Source of the DNA: Aradus depressus
Lineage: Eukaryota; Arthropoda; Insecta; Hemiptera; Aradidae
Direction: 5' to 3'
DNA: 64,000 bases
NCBI GenBank assembly: GCA_963662175.1
Contig: OY759223.1
Coordinates: 7,659,549-7,723,548, forward strand
Shown: piece after piece, positions 10,821-21,800 of the stretch
Layout: each line of letters begins with the position of its first letter
Numbering within the stretch: the first letter of the stretch is position 1
Position numbers and translations under genes: made by a program
The notes under the pieces: generated by a model
What the model was told of the DNA's origin: nothing
Database searches by the model: none
Seen by the model: the letters and a program-made list of their open reading frames with translations, nothing else

Positions 10821-11289
10821 CCCTACCTTACTGTGAGGATTCAGAAGCCCCTATAAGTCAACTATTGAGTATTAACCCAAACGGTCTATTGGCCTCTTGA
10901 GGGAGAGCGACATTTTAAATTATTAATTCGTTCTTGCGAAGGACATAGTCAATAATTCACCGACCTCTTCACTAGCTGGCGAGTGGTGGATGCCAGTGTG
11001 TGGGAGTCCTGATGCTGTCTTCGTCTCATTCTTAGGTTTATACAGGAAACAAATAAATAGTAGTTTGTTTTCAACCAGAATTTTACTTTATTTTCAACGT
11101 TTTTTAAAATTATTATTAAATACATCTTAAAATAGTTATAAAAATTAATTTACACAAATCAATAAAATAAAACTTAACTATACTTACAATTTAAAAAAAA
11201 AAAAATACATATTTTTAAACAATAAATTAACAGATCTATATAATTCGTAATAATAAAACTAACAAATTAATTACGAAATTTTATTACAT

Positions 11290-11658
11290 ATATCGTCGGC
11301 TTACTGCAAAAAGTCATTAACTGACAATTCTTGAGATTTTGAACTAAAGGTACCCAAAGATTATTATGGTCATATTCATCACTACAAGTACTCATTTCAA
11401 ATTTTAAAAAATTCCAAAAACAGCTAAAAAATAAAAATATTTTTCATTAAGTGTGCCAAGAAACTTTTTGAAGCTGCCTAAATTTATAAGTAACGTATTA
11501 TATTACTCAATAATACAATAGACGAGAACAGAATAGTCATATTAAAAAAGTTTCTATCTGTCCATTTTAAAACCTATTTTTAAAGTAGGTTGCGATTTTC
11601 AAATGCTCACATCTCAAAATGTTGGAAATAGTGATTTTTTGCAGTAAGCCGACGATAT
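11290..11658. mobile_element. Inverted-repeat DNA element (MITE)
   Basis: About 23-bp inverted ends, ATATCGTCGGCTTACTGCAA at 11290 and its complement ending at 11658; ~369 bp, AT-rich, non-coding. The target duplication is not clear. 10830-11290 is AT-rich family X debris and simple sequence. Confidence 0.7.
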
Positions 11659-11716
11659 GTTAACTTTATTAACAGTTATTATAATTATTGATACGAGTCG
11701 CTATTAGTCGATTTCA

Positions 11717-11960
11717 ATATAGAAGGAAGGAATTCGAGGTTCTGTCGTGTAAATAAAAACTCAGTATTTGGCCAAAGTTTCGGAAACTATTTATTTCCTT
11801 CTTCAGGGGTTTTGTAAAAATGACTAGTGAGGATGTGTGTAGTAACTAACATGACCATACTCATCCACTCAAGTCATTATAAGGTCATGAGGAAGGAAAA
11901 AGTTTCCAAAAGTTGGCCAAATATTTACACGACAGAACCTCGAATTTACATTGAGAAATA
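11717..11960. mobile_element. Inverted pair of Penelope-like termini with a hammerhead-like core
   Basis: Left arm (- strand) runs CCTGAAGAAGG .. GGCCAAAT .. ACGACAGAACCTCGAATTCC; right arm (+) runs CATGAGGAAGG .. GGCCAAATATTTACACGACA. The - core at 11811-11768 has CTGAAGA, stem II GGAAA/TTTCC and GAAAC. The + copy has decayed (AAAA for GAAA). Confidence 0.6.
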
Positions 11961-12186
11961 TACAAATTATCAAAAATGTCATGGAATAAATAAAGAGGGT
12001 GCATTGCATATTTGGGACCCGAACGGCTTATTATTTGCATAATAATCGTATAAGTTAAATAAGAATCAGGATTTATATCCAGATAATATTAGCAACTAAA
12101 CGTATTAACATACCGGTAGGTTATTGTCGCTTTTTTTCACTCAACCTATGTTTCTTTAGAACCAATATTGCTGTTGTTCTTGTTAA

Positions 12187-12417
12187 GGACGCCGGTAGCT
12201 CAGTGGCATGCAAGCTTGCTTACTGAGCTCAAGATCGCGGGTTCAAAACCCGGCCGAGGCCCTTAGTTTATTTTATCCACGTTAAGCGATGGTCCCGAGC
12301 CTGTACGATGTCAGGTACTCGTTAAAGACCCATGGTGAATGAACATTTAGGATAGGCAAAACTTAAGACTCCCATATTAAGAGTGGGGCTCATGTTAAAG
12401 CCCGGGCATGAGTCATA
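12187..12417 (+). repeat. SINE family A with internal deletions
   Basis: Intact head GACGCCGGTAGCTCAGTGGC and B box GGGTTCAAAACCCGGCC. The body is shortened after the Pol III head and before CCCGGGCATGAGTCAT. Confidence 0.82.
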
Positions 12418-13454
12418 TATACATTTTAACAATTCCTTTAATCATCTAATCCTACCAAACTAAATCAACTTATATATATATATTTTAAATATTTTTGAAT
12501 CTGTACAGTTTAAAATAATAATAATAATTTGGCTTTTATGAAAAATCCGTGAATGTCCCCTTTGGATTTTATTTATTAAGAGGACTAGAAAAGCGTCTGT
12601 CATGCGATTCTAGCGCCACACCAATTTGTGCCGACTTCAATACAGAAAACAAGCCCGATGTAGCCAGAACTTTCTGCCCAAATTGGAGCACATAAGAACA
12701 TTGAGCCAGGTAAAATTTAAAAAAAATCCCCCAATTTGAACAAGTATATGACACGAAATATTGGAGATTAGGATAATTTTTTTTCCAATTTCATTTAATG
12801 TTACTGCATTTATTGTAAATATTACTTTGGAAATATAACATTATATTGTAATAACAAATTTATATCTAATTGCATAAATAGTACTTTTAAATTTTGTAAA
12901 AATTGGACGAATAATCGTAATCTCAAAAACTGAAATATATTTACAATTCATAAGGTGAAATAATATTTCAATAACATAATTATTATTTGTGAAGCCAAGT
13001 GTGATGTGAACAAATTCAATGTCCGTTGTAAATCCTACTTTGCGTTGTAAATACTGGCCTTCCACATAACGGAAACTAATGTTCACAGAACTAGAGAGTA
13101 ACAGCTTGTATCTGGGTCATTCCATGTTTAAATCTTAAACCTCGCTGATTTTCTATAATTTTCTGTGCATAAATAAGTTCAAAATATAGTGAAAAAACAA
13201 AATATATGGCTTATAGAAAGTCTAAAAAATCAATATTAAGTTTTCGTTCTCCCTCTAAAACCAACTGACCATTCGGGATAAAATAGTTCACTGTGTGTCG
13301 ATTTATTTATTAAATCGATTCTTCGACACGAAATTCTATATTTGTATTCGGAACTTCATAATGACGACACCTATGCATGTTAAGCCAAATCGCACAAACG
13401 GAAGAGGGGGATTCAGGGGGGCTTAACACAACCCCAATAACTGCTGACGTAATT

Positions 13455-13601
13455 AATTAAAATACACAATTTTGTTCGTCAAACTTCACTATATTCTTAA
13501 ATACTCGACTAGTTTAGCCGTGTTAAGACATTATCACGGCGAAATTAGTCGAGTATTCAAGAATATAGTGAAGTTTGACGAACCAAATTGAGTATTTTAA
13601 T
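13455..13601. repeat. Large near-perfect palindrome (foldback)
   Basis: Two ~65-70-bp arms (GTTCGTCAAACTTCACTATA.. and its complement) around a ~10-bp centre (TTAAGACATT). It would form a long hairpin as DNA or RNA. Confidence 0.85.
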
Positions 13602-13875
13602 TATCTATTCCTAGAATGGAGCTTCACAAAGTAAATCTGAAAACCATAAATTATATGCTGACGTAATAAATGTATCAACAAAAAATTTCATATTTAAAGT
13701 CAAAACCCTATGAGGACAACACCTGTTAATTTTCAACAAAATCGACCGAATGGAAGGCCAGATTCAGGGGAGGGTGCTCATCTCAAAAACTCTAATAACT
13801 GCCAATGTAATGAATTTATCAAAACAAAATTTAGTATCGAGGATTCAGAAACCACTTTGGTGTAAGTTAATTGAA

Positions 13876-14124
13876 GGGGTGCCTCTAAAAACGTTCCTTG
13901 AGCCATATTGCAAATTTTACAGGAACCGGTGTGGAAGGTTCTTTTCCAGCTTTTAGCGAGCCGTCTCTTCTTTTATACTCCATCCCGGCATCCTTTAGAT
14001 GTTTATTTTTTACTTGAAACCACTTGAAATGGTGGCACATGATTGACTAGTCCACAAGTAACGTTTCTATGCTAAAAAAGCACATTCGAAAATTATGGCT
14101 CAAGGAACGTTTTTAGAGGCAGCC
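13876..14124. mobile_element. Inverted-repeat DNA element (MITE)
   Basis: Inverted ends of about 27-30 bp (GCCTCTAAAAACGTTCCTTG at 13881 and its complement ending at 14120) inside a family X copy; ~250 bp, non-coding. Confidence 0.7.
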
Positions 14125-14972
14125 CTTCAACTATTGATTACAAGCCCAAAAGGGTTAATTATGGAGAAGGAACGAAAAGTTAATTGATTTTGGGTAAGTA
14201 CTCTCAAAACTGACATTTCAAAATTGGGTAAAAATGTGTTCTTATAGTAAACATTGTTTGATGTTTTTTAATTTGAAATATAAAATGTTAACCGCATTGA
14301 GCCTTAAACAAAAATAGGAAAATATGCACTTCTTTAGTGCAGATAATAATCAATATCTAACGGTTCTTTTGACACAGAATAACCTACATACACGATCTAC
14401 TTCCTCACATTTCTCCCATCTCAAAAATACTTCATTACTCCCTTGCCCGTTAAGTCTATTATTTGTTATCATAATTAAAATTCATTTCAACATTTTTTTT
14501 CTCAAAAATTATAAAAAATATTGACTTAAGACTACTTGGCTTCTCAAAGGCTCGTTTTACTACATATAAAAGTAACAAAAAAGCTTTAAAAGTCCAGTGA
14601 TTGTCTACAAGTGATTCAAGTTATTAAAAAAATACACACAACTTACACTAGCCAATATTTTCACTATAGTACACTCTGTTCAGTACGCAAGATCATGCTG
14701 TACAAAGCAAAACAATTTAATTTCTTATCAAAAGCTATTTACCTCTGTCGAAAATCAAAAATACAGTCCATTTTTCTCGGTCTGAAGCCATTTTGTAGCA
14801 ACTATTCTTCGGCTATTCCAATCCTACACAATTGTAAGTGTTTTCGTTTCTTCACTAAACCCACTAAAAACGGAATCTATTCAATATGTTTTTTAAAAAA
14901 AGTTCATTTGATAAAATACCTATATAAAGGATTTACTCTAAAACCGAAACTACACAACTAAGAGTCAACCTT

Positions 14973-15821
14973 TCAGACACCGGGCGGTTCGTCAACTTTC
15001 AGATGCATACAGCATCGGCAAGAGGAGTCGTTGTGGGTGCAAAGGGATTCGTCCACCAGAGCTATACACTCTGGGGATCTGCGCAATGGAGAATTGGCGA
15101 AGAGACGGTTTTCGAAGACTGGAGACGACCCCTGAACCTTGGCCTGACTTCTGCCCATCGTCGACTCCTGGAAACGCTCCTGTATCTCTTCATAGTGATG
15201 TCGAAGCAGTCCGTCTGGGTTGGTGTACCTTGGGTAGTCACCGCCGTAGTAATGCGGATTGTTGCACCGATCTTTGTTCCCGTTCACCTCAAAATTTGGA
15301 TGTTGTGGAACAACACTACGTTGATTCATATTAAATTCTCTTTCGTATCGAGTTGTTCCCCTTGGTGGAATACGAGACATCTCCGGTTCAGAAATGGTTT
15401 CATACTGAGCATCCGGTGCTAAAAAGTCAGGTGAACCCCACGGCGAATCGCCGCCAGAACCGCCGCCTCCAGAATCGACAGACATTGGTGAAAAATCCTC
15501 CGTTGTTTGAGACAGATCGAGCCGGTTGCGATGAGACCTTGTCAAATTATTATTCCTACTAAAACTGACCAATTCAGGATCATCGTCTTCAGAGCCGTCC
15601 TGGGCGATCTCAGAGTCTGGGGAGATTCGTTCTTCGGGTATATTGGGAAACCGAGCCGCCGGTTTCGGTTGGGGTGCTGGCGGCTGATTAGGTTCGTCAT
15701 AGACCAAGGAGTCATTGCGAATGGAGCCGTTACAACAGCTGCTCACATCGGCAAAGTAAACTTCCGACTCGGAAAGGTCTGATCGCTTCTCACGTAAGTA
15801 TTTCACTCTTGGAGATATAAC
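14973..15821 (-). CDS. Gene 2 terminal exon: long disordered tail
   Basis: Acceptor AATCTGTTGCAG before GTT ATA TCT at 15821; phase 0; stop TGA at 14975-14973; 282 residues. It starts VISPRVKYLREKRSDLSESE and is rich in Ser, Pro, Asp and Glu, with a GGGGSGG run and a final Cys cluster (CTHNDSSCRCC). No folded domain is seen. Open frames on the opposite strand here are shadows. Confidence 0.85.
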   Translation of the reverse strand, partial: VISPRVKYLREKRSDLSESEVYFADVSSCCNGSIRNDSLVYDEPNQPPAPQPKPAARFPNIPEERISPDSEIAQDGSEDDDPELVSFSRNNNLTRSHRNRLDLSQTTEDFSPMSVDSGGGGSGGDSPWGSPDFLAPDAQYETISEPEMSRIPPRGTTRYEREFNMNQRSVVPQHPNFEVNGNKDRCNNPHYYGGDYPRYTNPDGLLRHHYEEIQERFQESTMGRSQAKVQGSSPVFENRLFANSPLRRSPECIALVDESLCTHNDSSCRCCMHLKVDEPPGV

Positions 15822-18800
15822 CTGCAACAGATTATTAGCAAAATTATTTTTTTAAATAAATACGTATACAAGAAGTTATGAAAAGAACTAATTTGGTAGG
15901 CGGTGTATTGTTTTGGGTCTAAGTTAGTTCTTTGAGGTAGGTTAGTTCTTAATAAGGGGGTGGTGGACAAAGTGACACTTAAATACAAATAAATAAAGAA
16001 AATTACTACTATTTTGTTATAATTTCAATTTATATCTTAATTGTTATTCATTTGGTTATTTAAAGATAGGAAACGCTTCTGTTATTGAGCTGAGTTTACG
16101 AAGCTCTTTCTTAGGCGACTCATGTATTTCGTTGTACTCGCACTCTTCCTAAACCCCTTTACCGATCACATTGAAATTGCCACGATGGTAGTGGACACGG
16201 TGACGATGGTTTACTACTAAAAAAATCTGAAATCGAACATACCACGGAGAAATAATCACCGAAAAACGAAATCCCCATTGAAATCAATTGAGAGACAAAA
16301 TTATCGCGCAAAATAGAATTTTTCTATTTCAAATGTAAAAATCCGGGCGAAGCCCTTTTCGGTTTACCATCGGATACCACTTTTTTTGAACCGTTTTTCT
16401 CAGTGTTCTAACGTACAAAATTCGACTTTTTTTCGATAAATATATTTACAGCTGTTGTTGTCTACAAAAAGGCTAGAAAAAATCCATTGAATTCAATTGA
16501 AATCTATTTAAAGTATTAATATATTCATAAAGAACATACAAGGTGAGAAGTTACTGATAATATTAAAACATTAACTGAGTTTTTTATACAGATATGCCTG
16601 ACTCAGCTCAGTTTTTGCAAACAGCAGAATGTATTGCACACCCAGTTAATTGTATTATTATTATCTTATGTCATCAGTAACTTTGCTAAATGCACATGCA
16701 TATCACATATAAATTAGTTTATCTTGTTTAAATTTTAATAAGTTTATCTTTAATTTCAAGTTTTCCCATAGTTATTGAAAAAGGAAAGAAAATATTTCAG
16801 AACAAACAAATTCCTCACTGTTAAGCCACAGGGATTTTGTAGTTGAAATTCCAACCCTCTCCTTTTCGTTTATAAATGAACCTGACGATGATGAAATCCG
16901 AAACTGGTAGTATATACATAAACCTTTTTTTGTGGAATAGTTAATAGTTTGTTTTAGTTAGTTATTATGACTCATGTCCGGGCTTTAACTACAAGGTCAT
17001 ATTGCCTACTACCAGAGCGCTCTTTCGTCAACCAGGTGGATGATATGAGCCCGACTCTACAATGAGAGTCCTAAAACTAAAGGATAGGGGGTCTTTAACG
17101 AGTACCTGGCATCGTACAGGCTCGAGACCATCGCCTAACGTCCCATCCGAAGGACGGCGTGCTTGAGTTTATTTCACCTCCCAGAAAAAATAAACTAAGG
17201 GCCTCGGCCGGGTTACGAACCCGCTATCTTTAGCTCAGTAAGCAAGCGCGCTAACCACTCAGCTACCGGTGCCTCTAGTTTTATTTATTCATTTTAAGTT
17301 TCTGAACTTGGAAGTTATTTTATATTTTACTCGGAGGATTCAGGTTCAGAGTTAAATGAGGATTCCAGGTGAGTCTCCTGTTCATAGAAAGAGGAATTTT
17401 TTAAAATATATTGAGCTTGTTATACCTGACTAGGATCTGACTTGAGGGAGGACGGGGTGCTCTGTAGCTGGCCATGTTGGGGAGAGTTAGGATGAGAGTA
17501 GGGCGGGGGTGGTCCCCAGGTGAACCCGCCTCCAGAGACGGTGGCCAGACCCCGGCCTTCTCCGGAGAACCCATACTGTGAGTCCGCGCTGGAGCAGTCT
17601 CCGCTCGGTCGGTTGTACTCCTGGTGGTGAATCTCCTCTCTGAAAGTATTGTACAAGAGATACTGTTAACCCAGGTATATATGTATAGTTCTGTACTAAA
17701 CATGATAAGTCACAGTTTAACCTGTTGAGGAAAACATAAAGAAATAGAGGCGTAGAAAGGGCCGTGTGGGCTAGAGTGTAGAGATTTGGTCTTATGGTCT
17801 CACCATGTTTGCGGGTTCAAATCCCGTCAAAGAGTAAGTTTTAATCCGTAGATGTGTAAATAACCCATCACCGCTATAGAGGCATGGCTAATATGCATCG
17901 TACATAAGGACCAGAAAAAGAAAATAAGCTATTTCTATTGTGGCGCTAGTTCTGGTGTGTCAAAATATTAATATGTAGGATTGACCAACGATGTAATAGG
18001 AAGGGAAGCGTCAGGCTTGTGGTCGATAAAAACAAACTTATGGAATTTCTGCCAAACTTTCAGCATTGAGTGTGCCTTCTGTAGGGCCCTGTGTATTAAC
18101 GAATAAAATTTACGGATCACCTATATATATTTGCAGAGTTGTACAGTCTAGTGTAGAAAACACCTTGAAATTTGATTTTTGGCTTTAACAATACAATTTT
18201 TATCAGTAAATTAGTTTCATGAGATAAAACAATATGGATGAAATGTTGCTGACCTGGGTGGATGATGTTGCTGCTGCCGTCCCATCCAGGGGAGCCTCCA
18301 TCCCCAGCCTGAAGACACCGGCTCTGGGTTGGGAGAGTACAGGTTGCCTATCCGACCTCCGCTCCACTGTCTACAACACAATTGCAGTAAGAACAAAATT
18401 AAAATGTTATAATGATTTGTAGTCACATTATTTTATTTTTTTAAAACATGAATATCCCAGATCTTATGGCAATATCATGGAGTTTCTTAAATATTCTCGA
18501 TGTTTAATAACTAGAAGATCTACAGATCAGTGACCTTGCGATTTTCAGAATTTTTCCAGAAGAAACCCGGAAGGCATCGCTTATCCGGATGAGAAACAAC
18601 AACGAATACAAATTTTGGTTGCAATCGAAAATAGAATGTCGCATTGAATTTGGGCCACCCTGTAATAATACGATTTTTTTTTGGCTCCCAAGGGATTGAT
18701 CGAAAATAATTGGGATCTGGCCTACCTCCAAAAAAAAACTTTAAATAACTCCAAAACCCTTATACATTTTTTTTTTTTATACCCAAATGAAATTATAAAA

Positions 18801-21800
18801 AAGAAATACAAAAACAAAACACAATTTTCAGTGAATCACAGGTTATGTACTTCTCCAGCCCGAATCTCCCTTCAAAGCCAATCCATTTGGGCTAAAACTC
18901 AATATTTGACTGATATAGTGGCTTCTGAATTATCATACTAAATGCTGTGTCGATATATTCATTACATCGCATCATTAGAGTATTTGAAACCTCTCCCCTT
19001 CGGCTGGTTCCGCTGAAAATTAATAGGTGTCGTCCTTATAGGAGATTTCTGGATACACATACATGTCGAAACATTCATTCTATCAGAAGTTATTGTGTTC
19101 ACAGACAGACACACCGACAGACATTTGTTTTTTCTCATTTTTGAAATCAGAAGGTTGGAAAACATGAAATTCCTTTGAAAATTCCGCAACCTATAACATA
19201 ACTTCTCCTATACATCGTATAGCTGAGGAAATAAAACATAGCAAACAGAAGTTATTATTGATTTTTGTTACCTGTTGTCGAAGGTGTTAGGTTCGGTGCC
19301 AGGTACAGGGTACCTGTACTGCTGAGAGCACGCACAGTGGCTGCACCGCTGAGGAGGAGAGATCACTTGGTGACTCCGTGGCTGTCCGTACAGATATCGG
19401 CAACGCAGCTCCAACTGTTCCCAGTACTTCTTCTTCCTCTCGTGGCTAGACAAATAATAAACTATATCAAACACCGTAGTTATCCATATTTCCTCAAGTT
19501 AATCTATAGTAAACACTTTTAAAAAAATGTTTATTCTGAATTAAGTAGGATATTCAACTACTCAATTGAATAGGAAATCAAACTGAAGGAATCGAAATTT
19601 ATATACAAAGGTGTGACAATTATTAGAGTAATTTAGAATTTTGTAAAAACAACATGTTATATCAATTAGATATTTAAAAAATAATGACACATTTAGTATT
19701 TATGCCTTTGCTCTTTATTAAAGACTTCCATAAGGTTCTTACAAGTCTGATATCGTCATAAATAAATAAAACAAACTTATTTTTGAAATATTGTCTATTC
19801 CACTAAAGATATAAATATATGAACAGTTCATAACTAGACCTGACGATGGTATAAGGCCGAAACCGGTAGTTATATATATATTTATATCTTTAGTGGAATA
19901 GACAATATTTCAAAAATAAGTTTGTTTTATTTATTTATTACAAGTTTCCACAATATGTCCGCGTTTCTCAACTTAGAAGTTGATATCGTCATCATGATGT
20001 TTCATATCATCAGTTTTCACCTAAAAATGTGGTAACAGACTTTGTTTTATGGCTAGGTCATCATGATGCATAAATATGAAGTCACCATTTAGGAACCAGT
20101 CAATAACCTAAATTATAGTGCAATTCTGCTTACAAAGAAATCTCTATGGCAGCTATATTCAAATTTTCAGGTTTGTGTCTATATATTTGGCCATCCAGAT
20201 GTTTTTTTATATATATAAACTATATAATTTCGCCATCCTGTCTCACCTAGATATACTGGGTGGGATGGTGTGAACACCTAGAGACCTAAACATTCATTGC
20301 TCTTATCCCTTCTCTGGAAGCTCGACTGTAGGAGCCCTAAGGACAACGCACAGGTTTGGGACCACCATTTAACGTCCCTTCCGAAGGGCTTTGTTACCTC
20401 CCAGATAAGGGTTTGAACCCGCAAAATAACGCTAACTCTGTGCTATCTGAGTCCAACAGTTTTCTCACCTAAGTAACTGGTAGACAAGCATGCAGCAGAA
20501 GATGCAGACGAGAATACCGATGACAGAGAGGCCGAACATAGCCCTCAGACAGGAGTACAGAGCTCCATGGATCACCTCACAGTCGGGGGTGGCGTTGAAC
20601 ACGTAGTACACTCCTGGGGAATCACACATTAAAGGTTTCCATTAAAAAACTTATTTGAATATTGAATAAAAACCTAATCATATCGCCTATTGCTAGAGCG
20701 CTCTTTTGTCATTCTGATGGACACTATGGGACTCCTAAATTTTGCCTACTCTAAATTTTTATTCACCAAGGGCAAGGGTCTTTAACGAGTACCTGACAGT
20801 GTACAGGCCCGGGACCATCGCTTTACGTCCCATCCGAAGGACGGCGTGCTTAATTTTATTTTATTATTTTATCTCGCAGATGGGGGGACTAAGGGTCTCG
20901 GCTGGGTTTCGAACCCACGACTTTTTAAATGTATGTAACGTATCTTTTGGGCTAAGATAATTTTATTATTTATATAAAGACAGTTGTGGTGTGGATTGAC
21001 AAAACAGAACAAGGCAATGCGAAGCAGATACTAAACCTTATATCCTCAAATCCTTTACGAACTTCCACTTTATTTAATTTGATTTCTCTGTGAACAATGA
21101 ATAAATGTGACATTCGCCGCGTAGCGTTTCATCTTCACATCTTTATTGGTATCCTTCAATGCTGCGGCGACATTTACAAAGAGCCTAAATATGTTTTTTT
21201 TTTGTGTCATGTTTCATTACTGCTGGTACCTGGCGTGAGTGCTGAAAAGACGGCTTCCGCTTATTAGGCCGACTGTATTGGGAAAGGTTCAACAATTATT
21301 TCTGACCCGCCTTGAAGAAAGGACTATAATTTGTGGGAGGTTCGTGATGGAACGTCACTCCAATCAGTTCATTGTGTATCACCATCGGAATTTTCTTTCT
21401 GGTGTCATTATTCATTTCAAGATAACCATATTTTATTTGTATTTTTTTTTTAATTGAACTTAGTTATTGTGACTCATGTTCTACGAGGACAAATTGCCTA
21501 CTACCAGCTCTTTCGTCGTTCTGGTGGACATGAGCCAGACTCTACTGTGAGGGTCCTAAATGTTCCCAACTCAGGTTTAGTTACCCAAGGTCTTTAACAA
21601 GTACCTGACGTCGTACAGGCTCAGGAACATCGGTAAATGTCCCATCCGAAGGACCTTTTCACCTCCAAAATAAAAAAACCTAAAGGCCTAGGCCGGGTTT
21701 CGAACCCACTAACTTGAGCTTAGTAGGCAAGCATGCTACCTCTGATAATAATAGACATACTTCTGTACCTTAATAAATATATAATCGAGTACAAAATGAG

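Larger units (their letters stand above)
13220..14200 (-). repeat. Dispersed repeat family X cluster
   Basis: Several partial copies with GATGTAATGAATTTATC, TCATTACGTCAGC-type and AAAAGTTAATTGATT wording, hosting the inverted-repeat insertions at 13455-13601 and 13876-14124. No gene is seen in 12420-14970 apart from these repeats. Confidence 0.5.

Noticed and set aside
15003..15782. Several + strand open frames over the gene 2 terminal exon
   Set aside because: Shadows of the - strand coding exon, whose frame joins eight other exons in phase.
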